Shown: positions 1 to 9,034 of the stretch, in pieces | Position numbering within the stretch: the first letter of the stretch is position 1 | Layout: every line of letters starts with the position of its first letter | Assembly: GCA_025353015.1 (NCBI GenBank) | Contig: JANXRM010000001.1 | Coordinates: 1-48,995, forward strand | DNA: 48,995 nt | Direction: 5' to 3' | From: Hyphomicrobiales bacterium | GTDB lineage: Bacteria; Pseudomonadota; Alphaproteobacteria; Rhizobiales; Hyphomicrobiaceae | Notes under the pieces: model-generated | Databases searched by the model: none | What the model was told of the DNA's origin: nothing | What the model saw: the letters and a program-made list of their open reading frames with translations, nothing else | Position numbers and translations under genes: made by a program

Positions 1-924
1 CTGTTCACCCAGGGCATGGTTGTTCACGAGACCTACAAGTCCGCCGCAGGCGCCTGGCTGTTGCCAACCGAAGTTCAATTCGAAGGCGAGGGCGACGCCC
101 GCAAAGCCACCGAAATCGCGACGGGCAAGCCGGCGGTGATCGGCTCCATCGAGAAAATGTCGAAGTCTAAGAAGAACTTGGTCGATCCGGACGATATCAT
201 CGCCCATTACGGCGCCGACTGCGCCCGCTGGTTCATGCTCTCCGACAGCCCACCGGATCGCGACGTGATCTGGACGGAAGCTGGTGTGGCGGGCGCCGGC
301 CGCTTCATCCAGCGGGTCTGGCGGCTCATCGACGAAGTTATAGAAAATGGTGCCAAAAAGGGAACGCCGAAACCTCCGGAGTTTGGCCCAGAGGCGCTGG
401 AGTTGCGCCGCGCCGCGCACAAGGTGCTGGATCAAGTCGGCCGCAATATCGAGGCGCTCAGGTTTAACGTGGCCGTTGCCCAGCTCTACGAACTGTCGAA
501 TGCGCTCTCAGGCGCGCTACCCAAACGCGCGCCCAATGCCGATCCCAAAGCCGCCGCCGCCATCAGCTCCAAGCCAGGTCTGGATTGGGCCATTCGGGAA
601 GCCGGCGAGTTCCTCATCCAGATGCTCGGCCCGATGATGCCGCACATCGGCGAGGAGGGCTGGGCGAGGCTTGGATACAACACCCTGCTGGCAGAACAGC
701 CCTGGCCGAAAGCCGATCCGGCCTTGCTCGTTGACGATACCGTCGTCATTGCCGTACAGGTAAATGGTAAGCGCCGGGCCGAGCTGACGATCGCGCGGAC
801 GGCGACCAAGGGCGAAGTCGAATCCGCTGCCTTGAAGCTTGAGGCTGTGGTTCGGTCGTTGGACGGCCAGAAGCCGAAAAAAGTAATCGTAGTGCCGCAG
901 AGGATCGTAAATGTCGTCGTTTGA
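1..924 (+). CDS. leuS: Leucyl-tRNA synthetase, C-terminal part (5' truncated by window edge)
   Basis: Cytoplasmic class I aminoacyl-tRNA synthetase that charges tRNA-Leu. The frame is open from base 1, so only about the last 307 residues are present. The fragment opens with the LFTQGMVVHETYK segment found just before the second class I signature. The signature KMSKSKKN lies near fragment residues 52-59 and binds the adenylate. A helical anticodon-binding domain follows, then a small C-terminal domain with the VQVNGKRR segment common in bacterial LeuRS. The stop overlaps the start of the next gene (lptE) by 14 bases, which suggests co-transcription. The leuS-lptE-holA order is common in alphaproteobacteria. 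Identity is secure; only the missing N-terminus limits the call. Confidence 0.97.
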   Translation: MFTQGMVVHETYKSAAGAWLLPTEVQFEGEGDARKATEIATGKPAVIGSIEKMSKSKKNLVDPDDIIAHYGADCARWFMLSDSPPDRDVIWTEAGVAGAGRFIQRVWRLIDEVIENGAKKGTPKPPEFGPEALELRRAAHKVLDQVGRNIEALRFNVAVAQLYELSNALSGALPKRAPNADPKAAAAISSKPGLDWAIREAGEFLIQMLGPMMPHIGEEGWARLGYNTLLAEQPWPKADPALLVDDTVVIAVQVNGKRRAELTIARTATKGEVESAALKLEAVVRSLDGQKPKKVIVVPQRIVNVVV

Positions 925-1489
925 GACGCTCCTCGTTCCCGTTCCGGTTGTCGCTCGTGGAGCCCGGCTCCTTGGGCGGGCTGGCATTGCTGCACTCGTT
1001 ACCATTAGCGCCCTTCTGGGTGGCTGCAGCGACGGCAACGGTTTTAGGCCGATGTACGCCTCGACGTCATCCAATCCCAAGTTGCAAGAAAAGCTTTCGA
1101 GCGTTGAAATTGCACCCATTGGCGGCAAGACCGGCCAGCGCCTACGTAATGAACTCGTCTTCCAGAATTCGGGCGGTGGTGAAAAGGCGGAACCCGTTTA
1201 CAAGTTGACGATCCTGGTGACCGAATCTGTTGGCGCCACCTTGGTTAACACGACCGGCAACTCGGCAAGTTCGGTTTACAACCTCGATTCCAAATTCACG
1301 CTGATTGACATCAAGACGAAGAAGGTCTTGCTCGAGGGCACCAGCCACGCCCGCGCCACCTTCGATCGCAACCAGTCGATCTACTCCAACGTCCGCGCCA
1401 GCGACGATGCCGCCAACCGCACGGCGAAAACGATGGCCGAGGAGCTGAAGGGCCGCATCGCAGCCTTCCTGTCCAACGACAAGGTCTGA
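911..1489 (+). CDS. lptE: LPS-assembly lipoprotein LptE
   Basis: Predicted outer-membrane lipoprotein of 192 residues that would plug the LptD barrel and help place lipopolysaccharide in the outer leaflet. The N-terminus has a charged segment, a hydrophobic core and a lipobox ending in LLGGC, with the acylated cysteine near residue 39. After it comes GFRPMY, a motif usual for alphaproteobacterial LptE. The rest is a beta-rich domain with basic and Thr/Ser-rich strands. The start overlaps the end of leuS, and holA follows about 100 bases downstream, the standard neighbourhood. The n-region is rather long, so a later start is possible, but no better ATG precedes the hydrophobic core. Confidence 0.9.
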   Translation: MSSFETLLVPVPVVARGARLLGRAGIAALVTISALLGGCSDGNGFRPMYASTSSNPKLQEKLSSVEIAPIGGKTGQRLRNELVFQNSGGGEKAEPVYKLTILVTESVGATLVNTTGNSASSVYNLDSKFTLIDIKTKKVLLEGTSHARATFDRNQSIYSNVRASDDAANRTAKTMAEELKGRIAAFLSNDKV

Positions 1490-1585
1490 GGCGCGCCACG
1501 CCAGATGCGCCTGTCGAATAGGCTCGCATAAAGGCCGATCGGCAGGCCAGTGCGCGCGACGCGAATTTTCGACCGAGGTGGCTCC

Positions 1586-2668
1586 ATGGTCGCAATCAAA
1601 ACGCAGAACGCCGTCAGCTTCCTTGCGAAGCCGGATCCAGCGTTGCGCGCAATCCTGTTCTACGGTTCCGATGTCGGCTCGGTCAGCGAACGCGCCCAAA
1701 AATTGGCGGCGCTCTACGCCGCGAAGGAAAACCCGCCGGGTGAAATCATCCGTTTGGATGACCAGGACCTCGAAAACGACCCCGACCGGCTGTCCGTCGA
1801 ACTGCTCACCGTACCCATGTTCGGCGGCTCGAAGATTGTCCGCACGGTCGCCAGCCGCCGCGTCACAGCCGCATCCCTCAAGTCCCTGCTCGGCGGCGAG
1901 CCCTTGCCCGGCATCCTGATCGTCGAGGCGGGCAACCTCAAGCCGGACGAAGGCCTGCGCGGTTTGTTCGAGAAATCGGCAGCGGCCGCCGCCATTGGCT
2001 GTTATGCCGACGAAGGCGCGGCGCTCACCGGCCTGATCAGCGAGGTCCTCACCGCCGCCGGGCTCAAAATCACGGCCGATGCCCGTGAAGAACTCACCGC
2101 GCGTCTTGGCGCCGACCGCGCACTCTCCCGGTCCGAACTCGAAAAACTGGCGCTCTATGCCGCCGGCGCCGGCACGGTCGATATCGATCACATCGAAGCC
2201 ATCGTCGGCGACGCCTCAGAATTGGCGGTGGACCGGGTCCTCAACGCCGCCGCCATGGGCGACGCCGGCGCCGCGCTCGCCGAGTGCGATCGGGCATTGG
2301 CGTCCGGCGAAAGCGCCCAGTTGATCATTCTCATGGTGCAGCGGCATTTCCAACGCTTGCAGCGAGCCCGCGCCGGTATCGATGCCGGCCGGTCCATGGA
2401 TGACATTCTTCGCCAGATGCGGCCGCCGGTTCATTTCAAGCAGCGTGCGGTATTCGAACGCCAATGCCGCTTGTGGTCCACCAGCCAGCTGGGCCACGTC
2501 ATCTCCCGCATCGGGATCGCGGCGAAAGCGGCGCGCCTCGCATCGAGCCTCGAGGTCGCTCATACGGAACGTTTGCTCCTGGAAGTCGCGCGCATGGCCC
2601 GCCAAGCTCAATCGGGGTCGCAATCCAGCGCACCTGCGAGCGGGCAATCCAGCCGCAAACCGTTCTGA
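1586..2668 (+). CDS. holA: DNA polymerase III subunit delta
   Basis: Subunit of the clamp loader that opens the beta sliding clamp during replication. The 360-residue product has the family's usual length. An AAA+-like N-terminal domain includes the LFYGSDVGSVSERA segment. A middle domain contains the FGGSKIVRTV stretch, typical of delta where it prepares the clamp-binding region. A helical C-terminal collar follows. I chose the ATG at 1586 (MVAIKTQNAV) because a GAGGTGG ribosome-binding site lies just upstream; the frame could extend to 1550 but has no support there. It follows lptE in the same direction with a 96-base gap. The Gln/Ser-rich tail is probably disordered. Confidence 0.93.
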   Translation: MVAIKTQNAVSFLAKPDPALRAILFYGSDVGSVSERAQKLAALYAAKENPPGEIIRLDDQDLENDPDRLSVELLTVPMFGGSKIVRTVASRRVTAASLKSLLGGEPLPGILIVEAGNLKPDEGLRGLFEKSAAAAAIGCYADEGAALTGLISEVLTAAGLKITADAREELTARLGADRALSRSELEKLALYAAGAGTVDIDHIEAIVGDASELAVDRVLNAAAMGDAGAALAECDRALASGESAQLIILMVQRHFQRLQRARAGIDAGRSMDDILRQMRPPVHFKQRAVFERQCRLWSTSQLGHVISRIGIAAKAARLASSLEVAHTERLLLEVARMARQAQSGSQSSAPASGQSSRKPF

Positions 2669-2771
2669 TCCACAGTTTTGGGACGACCGCCGCGCTGCAG
2701 CAATTGCTCACCCCCACCTGCCGGGTTAGCGAGAGTCGAATTGATCGCGAATCAGGGGCGGGAAAGCGGTT

Positions 2772-3362
2772 ATGCTGCGCCAAATTTTAGTTGCCGTTGC
2801 CATCATAGCGATGGCTGGCTGCAGCGCGGCACCGCTCGAAGTCGGCAGCGTCACCGAAATCCAGCGCACGGGCGCCATCGCCTTGCCAGTTTCGACGGTC
2901 CCGCCGGCAACCGCCAGCGGTGCTATCGGCACCTACGACTCCAGGCGTGCCGCAGGCGTTGCCACGCCCCAGGTTGCCGGTGATCAACTCCTCGAAGTGC
3001 GCACGTACACGTCTAGCCCCCCTTATGGCATGGTCGAACTCTCGGGCGCGTCGTGCACGCTGAACGCCGCCGATTTTTCCGCGACGCTGCAAACACCGGC
3101 CAAAGTTCGCGTACCGCTCTACCGGCAACAATCGAGCCCGCTGGCCATTCTGTGCGACCTGCCGGGGTTCAAAAAGAAAAGGATGACGGTCGCAGCCGTT
3201 GACGTCGTTCGCGAAAAGCGTGCCGCAAGCGCCGCAACAGGTGGTTTGTTCGGCCTGTTATCGGTCGCCGCCATCGATGTATTCGCCGACGAATCCAAGG
3301 ACCTCTGGGAATACCCCTCAGCCAAAGTCATCCTCGTGCCGGGCGAGGTTGCCGCCCATTGA
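2772..3362 (+). CDS. Small lipoprotein of unknown function
   Basis: A 196-residue predicted lipoprotein. The signal segment MLRQILVAVAIIAMAGC ends in a lipobox with Cys17, so lipidation and an outer- or inner-membrane anchor are likely. The mature part is beta-rich. Its later half reads like a PEGA-like or stress-lipoprotein domain (LPGFKKKRMTV), followed by a glycine/alanine-rich hydrophobic stretch near residues 155-175 that could insert into a membrane. I do not recognise a named family. It lies 103 bases after holA on the same strand and could be transcribed with it. The following gene is convergent, so this is the end of the rightward run. Confidence 0.75.
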   Translation: MLRQILVAVAIIAMAGCSAAPLEVGSVTEIQRTGAIALPVSTVPPATASGAIGTYDSRRAAGVATPQVAGDQLLEVRTYTSSPPYGMVELSGASCTLNAADFSATLQTPAKVRVPLYRQQSSPLAILCDLPGFKKKRMTVAAVDVVREKRAASAATGGLFGLLSVAAIDVFADESKDLWEYPSAKVILVPGEVAAH

Positions 3363-3390
3363 GCATGCCGGAGCGCGTTGGCTGCACGCC

Positions 3391-4371
3391 TCATTCCGGC
3401 TTGAGACCGACGGTGCGAATGACATCTCCCCAGCGTTGCACCTCGGCCTGCTGATACGCGCGAAAGTCCTTGGCCATCACCGGGACCCCCACGAGGCCAA
3501 GGTTGGGTCCGAGCTTTTGCAAGGGTTCATTGCCCACAAACGTTGCCAGCAATTGGCGTTCGAGGTCGGCCACGGCGTGAACAGGCGTTCTGACGTGCAC
3601 GAATGCAGCGAGCCACGAGACTGAGTTCGCATTGCTCACCCCGGCCTCGCCTAGCGTCGGCACATCAGGCAAGGCCTCGAGCCGCCGTTCGGCTGCAATG
3701 GCCAGTGAAAGAATCTGCCCGCTCTTGGTCGCGCCCAGAACCGACGACGAGATCGCAATGCTCAGATCCAGCCTCTCGGCGACGATGTCTGCCGCCAACT
3801 GCGCAGCGCTCTGATAGGGCACATGCTGCAGGCGCGTACCCGTGCGCAACTGGAACAGCTCGGCAGCCAAGTGCGAGCCTGATCCCGGACCGGTGGACCC
3901 GAATGTCAGGTGGCCGGGTTCTGCGCGTGCCCGTTCGATTAGCGCGGCAATGGTGCTCACGCCAAGCGATTTGCGCACCACGACGACATGCGGCCACTGT
4001 GCAATTTGACAAATCGGCTGGAAATCCAAGAGGGGATCATAGCCAGCATCTTTGATCAGATGTGGCGCGGTCACATGCGTTTGATTATTACCGATCATGA
4101 GCGTTTGCCCATCGGGCAGTGCGCCAAGAACCGCGCGCGCAGCGATTGTTCCCCCGCCGCCGGGCTTGTTTTCCACAATCACACCCTGCGTGTAAGCGGG
4201 CCGCAGCGCCTCGGCAACGAGCCGGGCCAGCGCATCGGTTGGCCCGCCGGGCGGATACGGAACGACGATGCGCAGAGGCCGGGTGGTTGCAGCGCGCACG
4301 GATGGACAAAGGCCGGATGCCGCCATCCCCGCCAGTGCCAGAAACATACTGCGCCGGTCGATGTTCGCCAT
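3391..4371 (-). CDS. Tripartite tricarboxylate transporter substrate-binding protein (Bug family)
   Basis: Periplasmic receptor of about 326 residues of the Bug/TctC family, which binds carboxylates or similar small acids for TTT transporters. It starts MANIDRRSMFLALAGMA, a signal peptide with a twin-arginine-like n-region (DRR), then the family hallmark VPYPPGGPTDALARL at the start of the mature domain. Later markers are the GSTGPGSGSHL segment and YQSAAQLAADIVAERLD. I chose the ATG at 4371 because GAGGAAAG precedes it; the frame is open further upstream but that part is antisense to nothing informative. No tctA or tctB lies nearby. Such orphan Bug genes are common. The ligand cannot be told from sequence. 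It is divergent from the aldo/keto reductase at 4538. Confidence 0.9.
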   Translation of the reverse strand: MANIDRRSMFLALAGMAASGLCPSVRAATTRPLRIVVPYPPGGPTDALARLVAEALRPAYTQGVIVENKPGGGGTIAARAVLGALPDGQTLMIGNNQTHVTAPHLIKDAGYDPLLDFQPICQIAQWPHVVVVRKSLGVSTIAALIERARAEPGHLTFGSTGPGSGSHLAAELFQLRTGTRLQHVPYQSAAQLAADIVAERLDLSIAISSSVLGATKSGQILSLAIAAERRLEALPDVPTLGEAGVSNANSVSWLAAFVHVRTPVHAVADLERQLLATFVGNEPLQKLGPNLGLVGVPVMAKDFRAYQQAEVQRWGDVIRTVGLKPE

Positions 4372-4537
4372 GCTTTCCTCGACGTCCGATTGTCGGTTCC
4401 GCACCTCTGCATGGGAACTTGCGCCCGGCAATGCCGCGAACGCCCACTCCACACGACAACTTGACGCGATGCCCAGTCCGCGCAGACTGCGCTCTTGGCT
4501 TTGCCGCGTCAAAATCGACCCCCGAAGGAGTTCGGCC

Positions 4538-5371
4538 ATGCGCACCGTCACGCTTCGCTCAGGCGAGAAGATCCCGCAGTTGGGCCTGGGAACCTGGCAT
4601 ATGGGCGAACGCGGCGGCAATCGTGCCGCCGAAGCCCGGGCCATCGTCGCTGGCATCGACCTCGGCATGACGTTGATCGACACCGCCGAAATGTATGGTG
4701 AGGGCGGCGCCGAGGAAGTCGTCGCATCAGCGATTTCAGGGCGCCGCGACGAGGTTTTCGTCGTCTCCAAGGTCTACCCGCACAATGCCTCGCGCAAAGG
4801 CGCCATCGCCGCTTGCGAGCGCAGCCTGAAACGGCTCGGCACCGACCGCATCGACCTCTATCTGCTGCACTGGCGCGGCTCGCATCCCCTGTCTGAAACC
4901 GTCGCCGCTTTCGAGCAACTGAAGGCCGACGGCAAAATTCGCCATTGGGGCGTTTCCAACCTGGATACCGGCGATATGGCCGAACTGCGCGGCGTCAAGG
5001 ACGGCGGCAACTGCGCGGCGAACCAGGTGCTCTATCATCTGGGCTCCCGCAGCATCGACTACGACCTGATCGCCGACAGCGCTAAACACAACGTCATGGT
5101 GATGGCCTATTCACCGCTGGGCCAAGGCGAGATTCTGGACGACGCGGCGCTGGCGGCAGTTGCCAAGAAGCATGGCGTCACACCGGCCGCGATATCAATC
5201 GCCTGGACCATGCGCCATCCGCATGTCGTGTCGATTCCGAAGGCGTCGAACCTTGCCCACGTCAAGCAGAACGCCGCCGCCGCTGGCCTCACGCTCGATG
5301 CAGCCGACCTGAAGGCGCTCGATCAGGCATTCCCGCCGCCGAAGCGTAAGGGTCTGCTCGGCATGCTGTGA
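4538..5371 (+). CDS. Aldo/keto reductase
   Basis: Cytoplasmic NADPH-dependent oxidoreductase of 277 residues, the normal size for a single (alpha/beta)8 barrel. The catalytic tetrad is visible: Asp48 (LIDTAEMY), Tyr53, Lys78 (VVSKVY) and His111 (LYLLHWRG). The cofactor end has IPKASNLAHVKQN, typical for binding the adenosine phosphate. It resembles the bacterial 2,5-diketogluconate reductase/YeaE-like group, but the substrate is open. I chose the ATG at 4538 because of the GAAGGAG site upstream. A 166-base divergent spacer separates it from the Bug receptor gene and probably carries both promoters; I saw no clear operator in it. Confidence 0.92.
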   Translation: MRTVTLRSGEKIPQLGLGTWHMGERGGNRAAEARAIVAGIDLGMTLIDTAEMYGEGGAEEVVASAISGRRDEVFVVSKVYPHNASRKGAIAACERSLKRLGTDRIDLYLLHWRGSHPLSETVAAFEQLKADGKIRHWGVSNLDTGDMAELRGVKDGGNCAANQVLYHLGSRSIDYDLIADSAKHNVMVMAYSPLGQGEILDDAALAAVAKKHGVTPAAISIAWTMRHPHVVSIPKASNLAHVKQNAAAAGLTLDAADLKALDQAFPPPKRKGLLGML

Positions 5372-5480
5372 CATCGGCACCAAGCCCCTGGACCAGCGCC
5401 CGGAAGCTTTGCATTGTGCTCACCTGCCCACTTTAGAACTCCGGCCGCAATCGTGGCCCGCATCCGAAGGACCGAACGCG

Positions 5481-7139
5481 ATGGACGCTTCCAAGGCCGC
5501 CACCCTCCGCGGCGCCGATATCGTCGCCCAAAGCCTTGAGCGGCTCGGCCGCCGGCCGATTTTCACGCTCTCGGGCAATCACATCATGTCGATCTTCGAT
5601 GCCGCCATTGCGCCGAAGCTCGAGTTGATCCACGTCCGCCACGAGGCCGCCGCCGTGCACATGGCCGACGCTTGGGGCCGCCTCACGGGCGAGCCGGGAA
5701 TAGCCATGGTGACCGGCGGTCCGGGCCACGCCAATGCCGTTGGCGCGCTGTTTACGGCGCTGTCCGCGGAAAGCCCAATGGTGCTGCTGTCGGGCCATGC
5801 GGCAACTTGGGAGCTCGGCCGCGGCGGTTTCCAGGAAATCCGTCAGGCCGATATGGCCGCGCCGGTCTCCAAGGCCTCGTGGATGGCGAAATCGGCGGCC
5901 GGCCTCGGCGAGGATCTGGCCGAGGCCATGCGCATCGCCTCGAGCGGCCGCCCTGGACCAGTGCATCTGAGCCTGCCGTCCGACCTGCTGGATGAAGAAG
6001 TCAGCGCCAACGCCGTCCGCTGGCCGGACAAGGCCAGCGCATCATCAACCCCGATCGGTTTGTCGGACGCAGCGGCCGACGCCGTGTTGGCCGCCATGGC
6101 CGGCGCCGCCCGCCCTGTCATTCTCGCCGGCCCGCATCTGTCGTCCCGCGACGGCCGTCGTTTGCTCGCGCGCCTCGAACAGGCAACCGGTGCCCCATCA
6201 GCGGTCATCGAAAGCCCCCGCGGCGCTAATGACGCGACACTCGGTGCGTTTGGCGCCGTCATCAAGCGCGCCGATCTCATCGTGTTCTTAGGAAAAGCGC
6301 TCGATTTCACGATGAAGTGGGCCAAGGGTCCGGCCTTCGATCCAGCGGTACGCATCATTGCCATCGACCCAGAGGGTGCCCTGGTCGAGCGCGCGACAAA
6401 GGAAAAAGGCGCGGCCCTCGTGTTCGGCTGCGTTGCTGACGCCCATGCCGCCGGCGAAACCCTCGTGCGGCGCGCGACGGCCGCGAAATCCCGCGATGGC
6501 GCTTGGCTCAAATCGTCGCGCGCTCTGATGGACAATCGCCCGGACACTTGGGCCAACGTCAAATCCAAGACACCAGGCAAACTGCACGCCATCGAGGTTT
6601 TCCGCGCCCTTCGTCCAATCGTCGAGCGCGATCCGGAAACCGTGCTGATCTGCGACGGTGGCGAGTTCGCCCAGTGGGCGCAAAGCCTCCTGCCCGTCAA
6701 TCGGCGCATGATCAACAGCGTCGCCGGTTCCATCGGCGGCTCGATTCCCATGGCGATTGCCGCCCGCCGCGCTGAATCGAACGCGCCCGTCATCGCCGTC
6801 ATGGGCGACGGCACGTTCGGCTTCCACATGGCGGAGTTCGACACGGCCGTGCGCCACAAGCTGCCGTTCGTCGCCATCCTCGGCAACGACGCCTGCTGGA
6901 ATGCCGAGAGCCAGATCCAGAAGCGTGACTACGGTGCCGACCGCATGCACGGCTGCGATCTTCTCCCCACCCGCTACGATCAGGTCGTCGTCGCATTGGG
7001 TGGCCACGGCGAACTGGTAGAGAAAATCGACCAGTTATTGCCCGCTGTCGAGCGTGCGCTGAAAGCGGCCGCCGCCGGCAAACCAGCCTGCGTCAACATC
7101 ATGGCCGAAAGCATCGGCGCGCCGGTAATCCAGGGATGA
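5481..7139 (+). CDS. Thiamine-diphosphate-binding enzyme, acetolactate-synthase-like
   Basis: A 552-residue enzyme with the three-domain layout of the ThDP carboligase/decarboxylase family. The N-terminal Pyr domain includes catalytic Glu55 (HVRHEAAAVHMADAWGR) and the GGPGHANAVGALFTA segment. A central nucleotide-like domain and a C-terminal PP domain follow. The PP domain has the ThDP/Mg motif GDGTFGFH at about 442-449 and Asn469 in LGNDACWN. It could be a 2-oxoacid decarboxylase, an oxalyl-CoA-decarboxylase-like or a carboligase enzyme. It lacks an adjacent small regulatory subunit, so biosynthetic acetolactate synthase is unlikely. I chose the ATG at 5481 because GAAGGA lies 9 bases upstream. 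It follows the aldo/keto reductase by 109 bases. Confidence 0.88.
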   Translation: MDASKAATLRGADIVAQSLERLGRRPIFTLSGNHIMSIFDAAIAPKLELIHVRHEAAAVHMADAWGRLTGEPGIAMVTGGPGHANAVGALFTALSAESPMVLLSGHAATWELGRGGFQEIRQADMAAPVSKASWMAKSAAGLGEDLAEAMRIASSGRPGPVHLSLPSDLLDEEVSANAVRWPDKASASSTPIGLSDAAADAVLAAMAGAARPVILAGPHLSSRDGRRLLARLEQATGAPSAVIESPRGANDATLGAFGAVIKRADLIVFLGKALDFTMKWAKGPAFDPAVRIIAIDPEGALVERATKEKGAALVFGCVADAHAAGETLVRRATAAKSRDGAWLKSSRALMDNRPDTWANVKSKTPGKLHAIEVFRALRPIVERDPETVLICDGGEFAQWAQSLLPVNRRMINSVAGSIGGSIPMAIAARRAESNAPVIAVMGDGTFGFHMAEFDTAVRHKLPFVAILGNDACWNAESQIQKRDYGADRMHGCDLLPTRYDQVVVALGGHGELVEKIDQLLPAVERALKAAAAGKPACVNIMAESIGAPVIQG

Positions 7140-7313
7140 TTTTTAGTTCGGCAAGGTAGATCCGCTGCGCATATCAAACCCAACGGTGTCATTCTCGCGC
7201 TTGCATGCCCTCGGCGCAGGCCGATCGGTCGCGAGGACCCATCGCGCAGCACGTGGGAGAGCCGCGATGTTGCTGAAGAGTTGCAGCAAACGATGGCCGC
7301 TCAATTCGCACAG

Positions 7314-8363
7314 TCATGCCTGCAAACGCCTTATCCGCCAGACGATGTCCGCATCGCCCCAATCGATGCGGTTGATCGCTTCGAGCACCAAAAACCGGTC
7401 GTGCACAGCCAGCGCACCCTCGAACAACCCGTTCCAGCCCTCGAAGATCGCGGGGCTTAGATTGTTGATGCCGCGCATCAATCGCCACCCTGTTCGGTGC
7501 ACCAGAACCACATCGCCGTCCCGTTCGATCCGGGCGCTATCGCCTTCGGCTTCAGCCAACGCCACTAACCATTGTCCGAATCCTTCAGCCCCACCGCCGT
7601 TGACGCCGAACAACTCGACCGTCTCGCGATAGAACTGCGCCCCGATCAGCCGCCCGGTCACGCGGCCGAGATGCGACGCTTCAGCCGGGCCGAACAGCTC
7701 GGCGAGCCGCGGCAGGCCCGAGCGAATGTACTCCATCGCATAGTTGCGTTCAGCCTTGGCCAGACGCTCGGCCGGCCACTGCTCCCCTGGCAATTTGGGC
7801 GCATCGCCGGCCAGGAACTGAGGCGGCAGTTCGCCCGGCGCAAACCGTAGCCGTTCCTCCATCGCCAGATCGCGCTCGTGTTCCAGGAAATAGCCAGCGA
7901 GCCCGTGCTGACCATCCGTTGTCTGCGCTGTACAGACGAACCCGAGCCGCGGATTGCCGAGCGAAACCCCGTTCTGCTCGTACCAGCCGCGCAGCATGGC
8001 CCGCGAAACCTCGCTTGGGATGCCGCAAATCGCGGCCCCTGGATAAGCCCACCGCGGCGGCACGAAACGCACCCAGGCCTTGGCGTCGCTCTCGCGCATG
8101 AATTCGACGGACACGCCGCCAACGCTGTTCGACAGATAATGATAGGCCGCGCACGCCACCGCATCCGGCAGGCCCTTGAGCCCAAGCTTCTCGAAGCTCG
8201 ACAGAAATTTTTCGTGGTGCTGGTGCCGGAACAGTCGGTAGACCCATTCGGCAGCGTCTGCCGTGCTCCGCCGCGTCACCAGTGTCAGCATCAGGCCGGT
8301 GAAATACGCGTGGTAGAGCCGCGCCACGGCGTGCAAAGGATGGGTCGCCGTCGGCGTGTTCAC
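7314..8363 (-). CDS. Uncharacterised 349-residue protein
   Basis: I do not recognise the family. The product is rich in Trp, Tyr, His and Arg and has no signal peptide or clear membrane span, so it is probably cytoplasmic. Conspicuous stretches are YHAYFTGLMLTLVTRRSTAD near the N-terminus, FVPPRWAYPGAAICGIPSEV in the middle, and a C-terminal half that reads like a small-molecule-binding fold (RLIGAQFYRETVELFGV). The frame is open back to 8444, inside the cupin gene, but a GTG at 8363 preceded by GGGA about 9 bases upstream gives a start just after the cupin stop. It ends the maf-yacG-cupin operon and is convergent with the ThDP enzyme. Function is unknown. Confidence 0.7.
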   Translation of the reverse strand: MNTPTATHPLHAVARLYHAYFTGLMLTLVTRRSTADAAEWVYRLFRHQHHEKFLSSFEKLGLKGLPDAVACAAYHYLSNSVGGVSVEFMRESDAKAWVRFVPPRWAYPGAAICGIPSEVSRAMLRGWYEQNGVSLGNPRLGFVCTAQTTDGQHGLAGYFLEHERDLAMEERLRFAPGELPPQFLAGDAPKLPGEQWPAERLAKAERNYAMEYIRSGLPRLAELFGPAEASHLGRVTGRLIGAQFYRETVELFGVNGGGAEGFGQWLVALAEAEGDSARIERDGDVVLVHRTGWRLMRGINNLSPAIFEGWNGLFEGALAVHDRFLVLEAINRIDWGDADIVWRIRRLQA

Positions 8364-8379
8364 GCGCGTCAATCCCGTT

Positions 8380-8712
8380 TCAATCGACGATGAAAAGCTT
8401 GGCGCCCTTGGGGCCCGTGCGCGAGCGGTGCGGCTCTGCTCCATCCGCCACCTGATAGCTTTGCCCTGCTTTCAAGATCGACCGCCGCCCATCCGCCAGT
8501 TCTGTTTCGAGCTCGCCATCCAGAACCAGCAGGATATGCCCCTTCTCGCACCAGTGGTCCGCGAGATAGCCCGCCGAATAATCCACCATGCGCACACGAA
8601 TGCCGCCGAACTCTTTCGTCCGCCAGGTGGCGACGCCGGTTTCCCCCTTGTGCTCGGTCGGTGTCACGGTCGACCAGTCGGTGGTGCCGAACGGGATGTT
8701 ATGCATCTTCAT
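8380..8712 (-). CDS. Cupin-like protein with DHWCEKGH motif
   Basis: A 110-residue single-domain beta-barrel protein. The segment YLADHWCEKGHILLVLDGEL matches the DHCW-cupin pattern, where a His/Cys cluster takes the place of the usual cupin metal-binding motif 1. The later part GQSYQVADGAEPHRS supplies the second motif with another His. It may bind a metal or small polar ligand; no reaction can be assigned. I chose the ATG at 8712 (MKMHN), with AAAAGGA about 9 bases upstream; 8721 is also in frame. The 5' end overlaps the end of yacG by 14 bases, so translation is probably coupled. Confidence 0.82.
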   Translation of the reverse strand: MKMHNIPFGTTDWSTVTPTEHKGETGVATWRTKEFGGIRVRMVDYSAGYLADHWCEKGHILLVLDGELETELADGRRSILKAGQSYQVADGAEPHRSRTGPKGAKLFIVD

Positions 8713-9034
8713 CGTGGCCATCCTTTTGCGCTGAATCGGCTTGCGGTGCCGGCGGCCGGCGGTTCGCTTCGGCATCGTCGCCGTCCGTATCCGCGTCTTG
8801 ACCCGCGCCAGCGATCGCGTAGGACCCGCCGAGCCACCGCGCCAGATCGATATTGGCGCACCGGCGCGAGCAGAACGGCCGGTAATGCGGATCGCCTGGC
8901 CCTTTGCAGATCGGGCACTTGCTGACTTTGACCATGGGGCCGGGATTGCTGCTGCCCATTTCTGTCGGCTCCCCATTCGCCGTTTCAGCGACTGCCTTGG
9001 TTTTCGGCGTGACCTTCGCCTGAGGTGGTCTCAC
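8699..9034 (-). CDS. yacG: DNA gyrase inhibitor YacG (zinc-binding)
   Basis: Small zinc protein. In E. coli YacG binds GyrB and blocks DNA binding by gyrase. The core KCPICKGPGDPHYRPFCSRR has all four zinc-ligand cysteines (CxxC then CxxxC), and is followed by the family's DLARWLGGSY segment. The tail is acidic and Pro/Ala-rich. A GTG at 9034 overlaps the maf stop as GTGA, typical of coupled genes, giving 111 residues. An ATG at 8959 with GGGGAG upstream would give 86 residues, closer to the family's 60-80. The start is therefore uncertain, but the identity is not. The maf-yacG pairing is common in alphaproteobacteria. Confidence 0.88.
   Translation of the reverse strand: MRPPQAKVTPKTKAVAETANGEPTEMGSSNPGPMVKVSKCPICKGPGDPHYRPFCSRRCANIDLARWLGGSYAIAGAGQDADTDGDDAEANRRPPAPQADSAQKDGHDEDA

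Noticed and set aside
1142-2191. Minus-strand frame of 349 residues
   Set aside because: It runs antisense across lptE and holA, both of which have clear motifs.
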